Counted from the stretch's first letter, positions 1-11,643 are shown. The stretch is DNA of 64,000 nt from Williamsia phyllosphaerae (GCF_014635305.1 NZ_BMCS01000002.1:620001-684000); one strand, 5' to 3'. Numbers and translations are program-made. Notes: a model not told the origin generated them from the sequence alone.

Positions 1-146
1 CATCGGGTCACGCTTCGCGCGGAATGCGCGACGAGACGCGGTCGCTGTCGGATTCATCCGAATCGATGGAACCGGATACGTTACCCTTGCGTCCAACTTT
101 CGGGAGCGCGACCAGCGTTGTCACCATCTCGTCGTCGGGGGTTCGT

Positions 147-440
147 ATGGAGCTTGATCCGTCTGTCGTGCAGGCATTCTCGGGGCAGGTACACGATGCT
201 TCGACGACTATTGGCGATACTCACTTGGGCGCCGGGGTGACCACCTCGTGCGATTCGCTGTCGGGATCGACGTCGCAGTACGCCGCCCGCCTGGTCGGTC
301 AGTTCATGTCCTCCCTCGTCAGTGATCACGCCGCGAACGTCGACCGCATGGGCACGTCGGTGACGTCTGCGGCCGAGACACTGGTCGTGCAGGACGGTGC
401 GGTGAAAGCCGACCTCGACAAGGCCTGGCCAGGGCGCTGA
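147..440 (+). CDS. small ESX/WXG100-like helical protein
   Basis: Predicted 97-residue acidic, helical protein with the length and character of ESX (type VII secretion) WXG100-like cargo or chaperone partners. It has no obvious Trp-X-Gly turn, so the family call rests on size, helix content and neighbours. The frame is open upstream to position 24, but the ATG at 147 gives the expected length and begins MELDPSVVQAFSGQ, like other ESX proteins. Its TGA overlaps the ATG of the following larger protein, so the two are translationally coupled and probably partners. The first 146 bases hold only the upstream end of this frame and no complete gene. Confidence 0.6.
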   Translation: MELDPSVVQAFSGQVHDASTTIGDTHLGAGVTTSCDSLSGSTSQYAARLVGQFMSSLVSDHAANVDRMGTSVTSAAETLVVQDGAVKADLDKAWPGR

Positions 441-1840
441 TGCTGCCGAGCCGAGCACGGTTGCAAGGGTGGGACCCGGGTGGCCTGGCGGCCAAGTCCG
501 GGCCGATCACCTCCGGTGGTGCCGCGGTCGAGTCGGCGGTGGCCACGATCGCCGCCAACTGCCGCACCCTCCCGGCACTGCACGGCTGGAGCGGTGAGTC
601 ACACGACGCCGCGACGGCGGCTTTCGACCGTTCCAAACGCCCCGCCGCCGCGATCGCAGACGCGGCTGAGGCAATCGCCCAGGCACTCGTCGTCGGGTCA
701 CACGCGGTCGGCACCGCTCGAACTCAACTGTTGGACAAAGCCACCGCGATCGAGGCGGGCCGTCTGCTGGTCACCGACGGCTGGGTCGTCCTGCTGAAGC
801 CGTTGGCGATGACGCGCGCCGAAGCGGTCGAACTCCAGAAACTCCAAGCGGCCGAACAGGCTGAGATCAACCGACTCCTCGCCGCCGTGGACGACGCCGA
901 CAACGCAACCGCACGTGACCTCTCCGCCGCGGCGCAGCGTTTCGGGTTCACGCCTCCCGGCAGCGGCGACTGGTTATCGACTCTTGTCACGGTGGGTTCA
1001 ACCCGCCCGGGTGACGACGTCGCCGATCCACGTCTACCGATGACGATGCTGGCCCAGAAACAGGCACAGGCCGCCGACGCCGCGACCACCGTCGCCGCGA
1101 GAACCGACGACACCGAGCGCAACGGAACCAAACTCGCCGTCATCACCATGCAGGACGGCAGCAGACGCGAAATTCGCGAGTGGAAAGACCAGGTGCCCGA
1201 GAAGGGCCAGATGCCACTCTTCTTCAGCGGCCGTTCACCCACCACCGGGTCGTCGGAGACCACCTATGACCCCGACGGAAACCGGGTGCTGACGATCGGC
1301 TCGAGTACGAGCGTCGAGGGCACCAGCCGCACGATCAGGAAGGCGGACGGAAGCGGCGTCGTTGCCTACATCGGCGCGCAGGGCCAAAAGTCTGGCTGGA
1401 CCTTCGGGACCGACGGAAGCTACGAGAAAGACCTCCCCACCGACGCGCCCTTCTTCACGCATCCGGAACTGACGGTGACCGGCGGCGGGATCTCGGCGCT
1501 CCAGAATTTCGCCGAATCGCCAAAGGGTGTGGCAGCGTTGGGAGAAGCGACGGCGTCGAAAGTTGCTGTCGGTGCCAAATATGGCGGCCCGGCGCTGGGA
1601 ATCGCGACCACCGTCTACGACATGGCCGTCGCAGACAATCAGTACGAAGCATGCCGCGCCATGTATTCAGGCGTGGGAGGGACCGTTGGCGGAACCGTGA
1701 GCGGCATGGCGGGTGGCGCAGCCGGCGCCATTGCCGGTGGGGTCGGCGCCCCGATCGGCGCGGGCCTGGGGACGATCGCCGGAACCTGGATATTCGGCAA
1801 GCTCGGTGACGAGATCGGCCAGATGGTGTGCGCCAAATGA
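440..1840 (+). CDS. large type VII secretion-associated protein with C-terminal glycine zipper
   Basis: 466 residues. The first ~180 residues are Ala-rich helices with an HGWSGES motif near residue 50, equivalent to the W-x-G turn of WXG100 proteins. The middle (about 250-340) is a hydrophilic Gly/Asp/Ser region with short beta-like repeats. The last ~70 residues are a glycine-zipper stretch (GGTVSGMAGGAAGAIAGG) typical of proteins that insert in or cross membranes. The ATG overlaps the stop of the preceding gene (ATGA). The pattern suggests a secreted type VII effector. No known catalytic domain is visible, so whether it is a toxin is unknown. Confidence 0.6.
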   Translation: MLPSRARLQGWDPGGLAAKSGPITSGGAAVESAVATIAANCRTLPALHGWSGESHDAATAAFDRSKRPAAAIADAAEAIAQALVVGSHAVGTARTQLLDKATAIEAGRLLVTDGWVVLLKPLAMTRAEAVELQKLQAAEQAEINRLLAAVDDADNATARDLSAAAQRFGFTPPGSGDWLSTLVTVGSTRPGDDVADPRLPMTMLAQKQAQAADAATTVAARTDDTERNGTKLAVITMQDGSRREIREWKDQVPEKGQMPLFFSGRSPTTGSSETTYDPDGNRVLTIGSSTSVEGTSRTIRKADGSGVVAYIGAQGQKSGWTFGTDGSYEKDLPTDAPFFTHPELTVTGGGISALQNFAESPKGVAALGEATASKVAVGAKYGGPALGIATTVYDMAVADNQYEACRAMYSGVGGTVGGTVSGMAGGAAGAIAGGVGAPIGAGLGTIAGTWIFGKLGDEIGQMVCAK

Positions 1841-1868
1841 ACTTCCGCGTTAACCGTTTCGGCCTGGG

Positions 1869-2687
1869 TTGGCACACGTGACAGGCAAGGTCTTCCCTCT
1901 CCCGAACAAATGGTCGACGCGCCCGCTCGTCGCCCTGACCATTGCGGCAGTGCTGTTCGCCGGAGTGGGGGTGTGGTTCTTGGTAGCGGCGTTGCTGAGT
2001 GCTCTCGACGTCGATTGGTTGAGGTCGATATTCCTTGTGTTCACCGGAGGCGCATTCGTGGCCTTGGGCGCGATACCAGCCACGGCCAATCGCGTCTACC
2101 AGAGCGACGATCCTTCGACCGCACGCATTCTTTTTACCGACAACAGATTGCGCATACTTCCTGATCGCGCCCAGCAGATCGTCAGCCTCAGTCTCGGCGT
2201 GATGTTCGTCGTCGCCGCTTTCATCTTCGCGATCGGCACGTGGACGTCGACGCTGGACCTCCCCATCAGCCCTGGTTTCGCCGTCTTCTACCCACCCTTC
2301 GCACTAGGCACGGCGGTATTGGTGATGACGATGCTCTTTCGCGTGTGGCGCAGGGGCGGGAGCTATGGCCAACTCGCGCTCGATCCCGTCAGCGTCTCTC
2401 ATGAGAGCGGCGAGCTGAGAACCGAGTTGCACTGGGCGGACATCGCGGCTTTCTCGATCAACCGTCCCCGAATGGGCCGAACGGGGTCGGCAGCGTGCAT
2501 GATCTATCTCCAGCCTGCCGACGGCACGCCTCCGCTGGCCGTCACCACCAACATGCTGTCCACCGGATGCGCCCCGACGTATTGGCTTCTCAAGTACTAC
2601 TTCGAGCATCCCGAGCACCGTGACGAGCTCGGCGATCAGCGGGCCGTCGACCGTCTTATGAGCGGACGGGTGGTCACCAGACGGTGA
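1869..2687 (+). CDS. integral membrane protein with C-terminal soluble domain
   Basis: 272 residues with four hydrophobic segments (roughly residues 20-42, 47-62, 105-122 and 135-155), followed by a ~110-residue cytoplasmic beta-rich domain (LALDPVSVSHESGELRTELHW) that resembles PH-like domains of bacterial membrane proteins. It lies 28 bases after the type VII cargo gene on the same strand and may belong to that cluster. The TTG at 1869 is one possible start; GTG at 1878 is an equal alternative and neither has a strong ribosome-binding site. The function is not recognised. Confidence 0.6.
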   Translation: MAHVTGKVFPLPNKWSTRPLVALTIAAVLFAGVGVWFLVAALLSALDVDWLRSIFLVFTGGAFVALGAIPATANRVYQSDDPSTARILFTDNRLRILPDRAQQIVSLSLGVMFVVAAFIFAIGTWTSTLDLPISPGFAVFYPPFALGTAVLVMTMLFRVWRRGGSYGQLALDPVSVSHESGELRTELHWADIAAFSINRPRMGRTGSAACMIYLQPADGTPPLAVTTNMLSTGCAPTYWLLKYYFEHPEHRDELGDQRAVDRLMSGRVVTRR

Positions 2688-2710
2688 ATTACCTGCGAAC
2701 TTCTCAGAAG

Positions 2711-2746
2711 TCTTGACTCATTCCAGAAAAGTGCGGGATAGTGCAT
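2711..2746 (+). promoter_or_regulatory. furA promoter and probable FurA operator
   Basis: An A+T-rich block upstream of furA contains TTGACT (2713-2718) as a -35 box, followed by CATTCCAGAAAAGTG. From memory this closely resembles the mycobacterial furA promoter, where FurA binds an A+T-rich element overlapping the -35 region and represses furA-katG. The distance to the GTG start allows a very short or absent leader, as in mycobacteria. The similarity was judged by eye. Confidence 0.65.
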
Positions 2747-2748
2747 GG

Positions 2749-5470
<2,722 letters not shown>

Positions 5471-5488
5471 TCAGCACCTGATCGAAGC

Positions 5489-5523
5489 GAACACCCCGTC
5501 GACCATCGGTCGGCGGGGTGTTC
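5489..5523 (+). terminator. intrinsic terminator after katG
   Basis: Inverted repeat GAACACCCCG...CGGGGTGTTC with a short loop, 18 bases after the katG stop. It is G+C-rich with no long T-tract, the common actinobacterial form. Confidence 0.8.
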
Positions 5524-5546
5524 TGCTGTGGTGTGTCGGTGTCGGC

Positions 5547-5595
5547 GATCCGCTCCGGTTGTGGTGATCCGCTCCGGTTGCAACCGGAGCGGATC
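5547..5595. repeat. perfect palindrome preceded by a direct copy of one arm
   Basis: A 15-base unit (GATCCGCTCCGGTTG) occurs at 5547-5561 and again at 5566-5580; the second copy is followed at once by its exact reverse complement (5581-5595), giving a 30-bp perfect palindrome with no loop. It sits between convergent katG and the lipoprotein gene. It may serve as a bidirectional terminator or be a dispersed intergenic repeat. Confidence 0.7.
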
Positions 5596-5631
5596 AGCGA
5601 AAGTGGAGCGAATCGCCGCGCGGTACGACGC

Positions 5632-6351
5632 TCAGCCGGCGATCCGCTTGGCCGCAGCCGCGACCGCCGCGGTGAACACGTCGCGATCGGGCGCCTTGGT
5701 GCCCAGGATGTTCTTCTGCGTCACCGACACCGTCGCGCCATCGGTGGGCAACAGCGCAAGGTACGAACTCTGCTTCAACGGAGCGGCGCCCGGCAGATTG
5801 GTTGTCACGTCCTGCTGGATCACCAACGCACCCTCGACTCCTGGGGTGGCGATGTCGACCTCCTTGGTACTCACCGAGCCGGTGAACGACTGTCCGTTGA
5901 CCGAACTCGTCACCTTGTGTTCCGTGCACGAACCGAGGTTGTACTTGCGGTACTTGGCGACGTAGTCGGTGTCGGTGACGACCGTGCTGCCGATCAGTCC
6001 CCCGGAGGTGCCATTGGTGAAGAAGCTCGCCGTGGCGTTCTTCACGGTGTCAGCTGACACGCCCGACAGATCGGGTTGGCAACTGGCGGGTGAGACCTTC
6101 GACCCCTTGGTGCTCGCGAGGAGCGAGTCGGCGGTCTGACTGGCCTGATCGGCCGGGATGTTCATCTGCGTGTAGCCCGCGGGCACGTCCGACGCCTGCA
6201 AGAGGTAATCGGTCAGGGGCCGGTCCGCCTTCTGCGCGGCGGACTGCCGGCTCGCCGAGGAGCCCGAGTCGCTTGACGACTCCGACGAACAGCCGGCGAC
6301 GAGACCGAGCGCCACCACGGCCACGGCAACCACTGAACAACTGACGCGCAT
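5632..6351 (-). CDS. secreted lipoprotein of unknown function
   Basis: 239 residues starting MRVSCSVVAVAVVALG, with a lipobox LVAGC, so it should be lipidated at the cysteine around residue 21 and anchored outside the membrane. A Ser-rich linker follows. The remaining ~190 residues form a soluble domain with Cys residues (PASCQPD, LGSCTEH) that may form a disulfide. The layout resembles mycobacterial cell-envelope lipoproteins of sensor or carrier type. The frame extends upstream to 6516, but the ATG at 6351 gives a proper signal peptide. It is monocistronic, convergent with katG. No function can be assigned. Confidence 0.75.
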   Translation of the reverse strand: MRVSCSVVAVAVVALGLVAGCSSESSSDSGSSASRQSAAQKADRPLTDYLLQASDVPAGYTQMNIPADQASQTADSLLASTKGSKVSPASCQPDLSGVSADTVKNATASFFTNGTSGGLIGSTVVTDTDYVAKYRKYNLGSCTEHKVTSSVNGQSFTGSVSTKEVDIATPGVEGALVIQQDVTTNLPGAAPLKQSSYLALLPTDGATVSVTQKNILGTKAPDRDVFTAAVAAAAKRIAG

Positions 6352-6388
6352 GTCTGATCTCCTCACTCCGACATCAACTGCCGAGACA

Positions 6389-7081
6389 CTATCCGGTCGA
6401 TTGTGCGACAGCGCGTGCGAGTGAGGTGAGCGAGTCGGCCTCGATGTCCGGCGGCGCGAACAGGCTCGGCCACCGCGCGCCGGAGCGGTTGATCCACGCC
6501 GTCCGGAGGCCGACACGTCGGGCGCCCTCGAGATCCCACGGGTGCACCGCGACCATCAAGGCGTCAGCGGCTGCGACACCCGCTTCGGCGAGACCGTGCC
6601 GGTACGACGCCGGCGCGGGTTTCCACGCCCCCGCATCGATGACCGACAGGTACTTCTCGACGGCAGCGTCCGCCGGCGTCGACCCGAGCAGCTTCTTGGC
6701 CACGTTGGCCGACCCGTTGCTCAGCGTCATCACCCGTACGCCGGTGTCGGCGAGCGCGACCAACCCGGGTACCACATCCGAGTGTGGCTGTGCGGCAACC
6801 ATCGCCGTCATGATGGCCGCCGCGCCGTCGTCCACTGCGGCGTCGGCGCGTGCCGGATCGACCTCGCGGATCAGGAACTCGGCGATCTCTTTCCCGATCA
6901 CGGCGTAGCCCGGGTTGTCGCCCAGGACGGTGGCCGCGAAGCCGTCACGCAGCACCGACAGATACCAGGTGCGCACGTGTTCGGCGCTCAGTCCCTGCTC
7001 TTCGAACGCGCCGACCACGGACCGCAGATCGGACAGGGTCTCGTTGACGTCGAGGAACGCGACCTTCGGTCGGCGCGTCAC
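6389..7081 (-). CDS. HAD-family hydrolase, haloacid dehalogenase-like
   Basis: 230-residue HAD-superfamily hydrolase. Motif I is FLDVNETL, where the nucleophile Asp is followed by Val-Asn rather than the usual D-x-D, as in type II L-2-haloacid dehalogenases. Motif II is MTLSNGS, motif III the Lys in AGAWKPAP, and motif IV is weak (VAVHPWDLEGA). The likely substrates are 2-haloacids, though many members have other substrates. The GTG at 7081 overlaps the stop of the upstream thioesterase by four bases (GTGA), so the two are co-transcribed and coupled. Confidence 0.85.
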   Translation of the reverse strand: MTRRPKVAFLDVNETLSDLRSVVGAFEEQGLSAEHVRTWYLSVLRDGFAATVLGDNPGYAVIGKEIAEFLIREVDPARADAAVDDGAAAIMTAMVAAQPHSDVVPGLVALADTGVRVMTLSNGSANVAKKLLGSTPADAAVEKYLSVIDAGAWKPAPASYRHGLAEAGVAAADALMVAVHPWDLEGARRVGLRTAWINRSGARWPSLFAPPDIEADSLTSLARAVAQSTG

Positions 7082-7860
7082 TTGAACGCCTGAATGTTGT
7101 TCAGGGCGGTGACCATTCCCGATCCGATCGGTCCACTGCGGTCGTAGATGGTGGTCGTTCCGACGGCGATCCCGGCGGAATCGAGATGGGAGGCCTCCTG
7201 CACGCCGACCCACTCCCCCTCTGGCAGTCGGGACAGCGCGACGGTCAGGTCACCGTTGATGTAGCCGACCCACTCGGTGCCGAGGTTCGTGACGAGGCTG
7301 GTCCACTCCGTCGTCGTCACCGCGCGGACGTAGGGGCTCGGCGACCGGTCGGCGGTCATCGGCAGGACGTTCCACCAGGCGGTGGACCGGTCGGCGTTCA
7401 GGTGTGGCTCGAGTTCGTGGGTCCACCCCGCGGTGTCGGAGTGGTACCAGGTCGTGGCGTCTGGATCGGAGTCGACATCAGGCGGGAACGGCACCGAGTC
7501 GTCGGCATGCCAGCGATCGCCGGGCGCGTTCTCCGAGATGCGGTACTGCACGAACACCGCACTGGCCACCAGCTTCTCGTCCTGGATGGCCTCGGCGCGG
7601 GCGACCTTGATTCGTCGTCCGGCACGTACGAGTTCGGTGCGGACGATCGTCGGCTTCTGCACGAACGGACGCAGCAGTTCGAAGGTGGTGCGGGCGGGCA
7701 GGAAGTCGGGTTCGCCCTGCTCCTCTTCGAGCACCTGCGCGAGCAGCCCGACGATGGCGGGGCCGGCCACCTGACCCGGTCCCCACGCGCCGACGGCGTG
7801 CTCGTTCGCCAGGTAGGCGACGGAGCCCTGATGATCGATGACCTCGAAAAACGGTTTCAC
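7078..7860 (-). CDS. acyl-CoA thioesterase-like (double hotdog) protein
   Basis: 260 residues. The N-terminal half (PGQVAGPAIVGLLAQVLEE, FELLRPFVQKPTIVRTELVRAGRRI) and the C-terminal half (TTTEWTSLVTNLGTEWVGYINGDLTVALSRLPEGEWVGVQ) each look like one hotdog fold. This is the arrangement of the thioesterase-like family common in mycobacteria and Gordonia, which hydrolyses or binds acyl-CoA. The substrate is unknown. It is the first gene of a two-gene operon with the HAD hydrolase downstream, and the two may act on related small organic acids. Confidence 0.75.
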   Translation of the reverse strand: MKPFFEVIDHQGSVAYLANEHAVGAWGPGQVAGPAIVGLLAQVLEEEQGEPDFLPARTTFELLRPFVQKPTIVRTELVRAGRRIKVARAEAIQDEKLVASAVFVQYRISENAPGDRWHADDSVPFPPDVDSDPDATTWYHSDTAGWTHELEPHLNADRSTAWWNVLPMTADRSPSPYVRAVTTTEWTSLVTNLGTEWVGYINGDLTVALSRLPEGEWVGVQEASHLDSAGIAVGTTTIYDRSGPIGSGMVTALNNIQAFK

Positions 7861-7959
7861 GATCTCAGGTTCTCATGAGGCCCGTCGACGTCCGTTCGCG
7901 CAGTCTCGGTCATGCTCCGATGCGTCTACACACACAGAGGCAGCCGCTAGCGTGGACTC

Positions 7960-8553
7960 GTGGGATTTCACGACGGGTACTTCAGTCGAGCGGGCGCGTT
8001 CACCCTGAAACACGACCGTGCCGCGTCGCTGCACAGTATCGGCATCCCGGTCAGCACCGCCCACGTCGACTACACCGAGCACTACCGCATCTCTGCCGAG
8101 CAATACGACATCTTCGTGCGCAACCCACGGACGGCCAAGCAATTCGCCGACGGTTGTCGCCGACACGAACACGACGATCTGCTGGTTCTCGGGCCAGGGT
8201 GCAATCGCGGCGAACCTCGGATGCCGGACGAGTCCGACGAGGTCCAGGCCGCCATCACCTACCTCGACACGTTCACGTCGTTTCCGCGTGGAGTCGCACT
8301 CGGGATCGATGTCGAGGCCGGACAGCCGTACCTCTCAATACCTGCGGGCGCAGGCCACAGCTCTGAGGAATGGCGCTACTTCCTTGTCTTAACGGCCGAG
8401 CGTGAGGAGTTCGAGGCCGACATCGAATCCGCAGTCAGCTTTGCCGACGCCTGCCGGCGAGGTGAGCACGATGACCGGCTGGTGGCACCGCACACCACTG
8501 ATCAGCGAACGGATCCCGCCACGCGCGTCAGTGACGCGAACACAGCCGAGTAG
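7960..8553 (+). CDS. hypothetical protein with an internal duplication
   Basis: 197 residues starting at GTG 7960 (MGFHDGYFSRAGAFTL). The protein contains two similar segments, AKQFADGCRRHEHDDLLV (about 59-76) and SFADACRRGEHDDRLV near the C-terminus, so it may be two copies of one small domain, each with a Cys-Arg-Arg and His-Asp-Asp cluster. No known family was recognised. Its 3' end overlaps the convergent FMN reductase gene by 52 bases, so the last ~17 residues read antisense to that gene. A TAGCGT box and the near-leaderless start are plausible promoter features. Confidence 0.55.
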   Translation: MGFHDGYFSRAGAFTLKHDRAASLHSIGIPVSTAHVDYTEHYRISAEQYDIFVRNPRTAKQFADGCRRHEHDDLLVLGPGCNRGEPRMPDESDEVQAAITYLDTFTSFPRGVALGIDVEAGQPYLSIPAGAGHSSEEWRYFLVLTAEREEFEADIESAVSFADACRRGEHDDRLVAPHTTDQRTDPATRVSDANTAE

Positions 8554-9035
8554 TCCGCCACAGCCTTGGCGATGAAGTCGTCGAGGTCCGGCAGGTTGTC
8601 GATGACGAAATACAGTCCGCGACCGGGGATCGCGGCGCCGAGTTCCAACAGCAGCGGCGCGAGCGTGGTCTGTGGTGCGAGTGAGTGGGTGAGGTCGCCG
8701 CCGGTGAACTGCGGAATCGCGACGACTCCCTTGAGTCCGTCGGAGCCGAACTGGTCGAGAAACGCCTTGAGCAGTCCGGTGTAGGACGCCTTGTAGGTGG
8801 GCGTCGCGAAGACGACCAGGTCGCTGGCCGCCACCGACTCCTTTGCGGCGGTAACCTTCTCCGATCCCCACTGGAACAACTCGCCGGCGATGTCCGCCAG
8901 TTCGAGGACCTCGACGTCGTAGGACCCTTCCGCCAGCAACGCCGGCGGGAGCGCCTCGGCCACCGTGCGGGTCCGCGACTGCGGCTTCGGGTTACCTACG
9001 ACAACGGTCACCTTCAGAGGGTTGCGGTCAGACAC
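8502..9035 (-). CDS. NAD(P)H-dependent FMN reductase
   Basis: 177-residue flavodoxin-fold protein. The FMN phosphate loop is VVGNPKPQSRTRT near residue 12, and the FATPTYKASYTGLLKAFLDQ motif near residue 75 is the hallmark of SsuE/MsuE-type NADPH-dependent FMN reductases. These supply reduced FMN to two-component monooxygenases or reduce quinones and nitro compounds. It lies 5 bases from the frameshifted gene upstream on the same strand and close to a divergent Old Yellow Enzyme, so the three may form a redox group. The partner enzyme is unknown. Confidence 0.85.
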   Translation of the reverse strand: MSDRNPLKVTVVVGNPKPQSRTRTVAEALPPALLAEGSYDVEVLELADIAGELFQWGSEKVTAAKESVAASDLVVFATPTYKASYTGLLKAFLDQFGSDGLKGVVAIPQFTGGDLTHSLAPQTTLAPLLLELGAAIPGRGLYFVIDNLPDLDDFIAKAVADYSAVFASLTRVAGSVR

Positions 9036-9040
9036 AGGGT

Positions 9041-10326
9041 TCAGCTCCAGACGTCGTCGTGGCGGGCGTGGGTGGGCAGATATGCAGCGGGGCCGAACTT
9101 CTGGTCGTAGAAACCGCGATCAAGGTCCTGCGCCTGCAGATACATGAGCACGTGAACGGTCGGCACAGTGCCCGGCAGCTTGCCGAAGCGGGAGTAGATG
9201 TACTCGGCCTGCAGGGTCACGAGCTCCTGCAGCCCCTCGGCGGGGAGGTAGTCGGCGCGCACCTTGGGCGTGTCCGACCACGGCCCCGGCGTATCGGAAT
9301 TGCCCGGTCCCCCCGGCCCGAACTTGCGCTCGTAGTACCGATCCACCCCTGCGGCAACGGAATCGACGAACGGCGGCACCAGCGTCTCGAAGACGCCCTC
9401 GAGTCCGGTCGCGTTCGGGAACGGCCACCGGTCGTCGGTGTCGTAGGAGAAGCCGAGTCCCGGTGCACGCGGGTCGCCACTGGCGCCGAGCACGCTGAGT
9501 CGGTCGAGGCCGTCGAAAGTCCAGCCGCCCAGACCCAATGCCTGCAGCAGCAGGACCCCGGTGTTGGTGGCGGTCGCGAGCTCGGCGCTGGCCTCGGCGA
9601 GGGTGTACTGCTCGACGAACGACAGGGGTATCGGATCGTCGAAGTTGCGCAGACCGCTGAACTTCTCGATCCCGGGCACCGCCGTGTTGTGCACGTCGTC
9701 GTAGATGACGTAACCGTTGGCGGCGAAGAAGTTCAGGTTCGCGACGAGGTGTTCGGAGAGGTCGGCCACCGGGAACGCCAGCAGGCTGCCGGGCCAGTTC
9801 GCGATCCAGGTGTTGTGGCCCTCCATGTAGGGCTCTTCGCGCGGGAGGACGAGGCGGGTGTCGGACAGCTGCCGGTATCCGTCGGCGGTGGAGGTGATCC
9901 ATGATGCGAGGTCGGCGGGCTCGTCCTGGCGTTCGATCTGCGGGGCGGCATCGCGCGAGCCGAAGAAGTAGGTGCCCGAGTGTCGGTGAAGAACAGCTGA
10001 CTCGTGTGGAAGGCCGCCGCCGACGGGAACGTCCGACCACCGGCCGAGCCCGGGTAGTTGGGGACGTTCGGCGCGTAGCCGGGGTGTCGGGTGATGCCGT
10101 AGTTCCATCCGGTGACGCCGGCCAGCACGCTGATGATGAGCGCCCGTTCGACCTCGGTGATCGAGCGCGGCGCCTCGGTCGACTCGTAGGCCAAAGGTCC
10201 GTCGGGGATGCTCCCGCCCACCGGGAAGCGCCGCGAACGTCGGCCGACGATGGCATCGAGCAGCGGGTATTGGCCGAGTTCGGCCAACGCCTTCCGGTGC
10301 TTGTCAGAGATCTCCAGGCGGGTCAT
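9041..10326 (-). pseudogene. frameshifted gene for a ~428-residue protein, possibly nitroreductase-like
   Basis: The N-terminal part reads from ATG 10326 (MTRLEISDKHRKALAELGQY...LDAIVGRRSRRFPVGGSIP) to about FHTSQLFFTDT. Coding then continues in another frame from SGTYFFGSRDAAPQIE to the stop at 9041. The switch is near 9980-9982, and adding one base restores one frame of 429 codons exactly, so this is a single-base deletion or a sequencing error. The AIVGRRSRRF start resembles nitroreductase FMN-binding N-termini, but the rest (GWNYGITRHPGYAPN, HNTWIANWPGS) is not recognised. It sits upstream of an FMN reductase on the same strand and divergent from an Old Yellow Enzyme, which favours a flavin role. 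Alternatively it is intact and the base is missing from the assembly. Confidence 0.7.
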
Positions 10327-10492
10327 CGCGTTCTCTTCGACACGAATTCGACGATATCGGCTGAGGTCGGCACGCGGTCGACATCGCCGAGCTCGGCTCT
10401 CGTCGCGTCGAACGGAACCGGTTTGCCCGACCCGAGAGTGACGTGCGTCGCATACGGGACTGCACCCGACCCCCACCGTGTTGGCCACGTAC

Positions 10493-11587
10493 ATGGCCTT
10501 CACATTGAATTCCGATTCGCCGCTGCTCCAGTCGTTCGACTCCGGCGTCATCCACACCTCGCACCGCGTCTTCATGGCGCCGTTGACCCGCCTGCGTGCG
10601 GAGTCCGACGGCACGCCCACCGATCTGCAGACTGAGTACTACCGCCAGCGCGCGGGCGCAGGCCTGGTGATCGCCGAGGCGACCCAGTCCAGCGCCACCT
10701 CGGGCGGCGCGTACGCCAACACCCCCGGTATCCACAACGACGCCCAGCAGGCCAAGTGGGCCGAGATCGCCGACGCCGTGCACGGTGAGGGCGGCCAGAT
10801 CTTCGTCCAGACGTGGCATGTCGGCCGCGTCGCGCACCCCGACCTGCCCGGTGGCGACCCCGTCGCCCCGTCGGCCATCGCCGCCGAGGGCAAGGCCCAC
10901 ACCCCCAAGGGCAGCCAGCCGCTGGTCACCCCGCGTGCGCTGGAGACCAGCGAGATCGCGGGCATCGTCGACGGCTTCCGCAAATCGGCTCGGCACGCGA
11001 TCGACGCCGGACTCGACGGTGTCGAGATCCATGGCGCGAACGGCTACCTGCTGCACCAGTTCCTCGGTGACGACAGCAACCAGCGCACCGACGAGTACGG
11101 CGGCTCGCCGGCGAACCGTGCGCGCATCGTGATCGAGGTCGTCAGGGCCGTGGTCGACGAGATCGGCGCCGACCGCGTCGGAATCCGCCTGAGCCCCGGC
11201 CACAAGGCCAACGGCATGAACGAGGCCGACACCGTGCCCGTGCACCAGGAGCTGTTGCGCGCCATCGCCGACATCCCGCTGGCGTACATCCACTTCCTGA
11301 TCGAGCCGACCGACCCCGTGCTGACGCAGCTGCGTCCCGAGATCACGGTGCCGTTCCTGCTCAACACCGGCTTCGCCATCGAGTCCGACTTCGCGCAGCT
11401 CGAGAAGATCGTCGCCGACGGAACCGCCGACGCGGTCGTGGTCGGTCGCTGGTACATCTCCAACCCCGACCTGGTCGAGCGCCTCAAGCAGGGTGCCGAC
11501 CTCACCGAGCCCAACCAGGCCACCTTCTACGCCAACGGCGCCGAGGGCTACATCGACTACCCGTCGCTGCAGACCCAAAACGCCTGA
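10493..11587 (+). CDS. Old Yellow Enzyme family ene-reductase (N-ethylmaleimide reductase type)
   Basis: About 364 residues forming an FMN TIM barrel that reduces activated C=C bonds, quinones or nitro compounds with NAD(P)H. Family marks are RVFMAPLTRLRA at the N-terminus, the VQTWHVGRVAHP strand, HGANGYLLHQFL carrying the substrate-binding pair, FLGDDSNQRTDEYGG, and the C-terminal phosphate-binding VVVGRWYISNPDLVERL. I prefer the ATG at 10493 (MAFTLNSDSPLL); a GTG at 10478 is possible. It is single and divergent from the frameshifted gene, with ~165 bases between, and followed by a terminator. Confidence 0.93.
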   Translation: MAFTLNSDSPLLQSFDSGVIHTSHRVFMAPLTRLRAESDGTPTDLQTEYYRQRAGAGLVIAEATQSSATSGGAYANTPGIHNDAQQAKWAEIADAVHGEGGQIFVQTWHVGRVAHPDLPGGDPVAPSAIAAEGKAHTPKGSQPLVTPRALETSEIAGIVDGFRKSARHAIDAGLDGVEIHGANGYLLHQFLGDDSNQRTDEYGGSPANRARIVIEVVRAVVDEIGADRVGIRLSPGHKANGMNEADTVPVHQELLRAIADIPLAYIHFLIEPTDPVLTQLRPEITVPFLLNTGFAIESDFAQLEKIVADGTADAVVVGRWYISNPDLVERLKQGADLTEPNQATFYANGAEGYIDYPSLQTQNA

Positions 11588-11606
11588 CGCCGAACAGTAT
11601 GTCCGA

Positions 11607-11643
11607 CAGCGCCCGCCGACCTGCTCAGGGTCGGTGGGCGCTG
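11607..11643 (+). terminator. intrinsic terminator after the Old Yellow Enzyme gene
   Basis: Inverted repeat CAGCGCCCGCCGACC...GGTCGGTGGGCGCTG with a 7-base loop, 20 bases past the stop at 11587. Confidence 0.8.
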
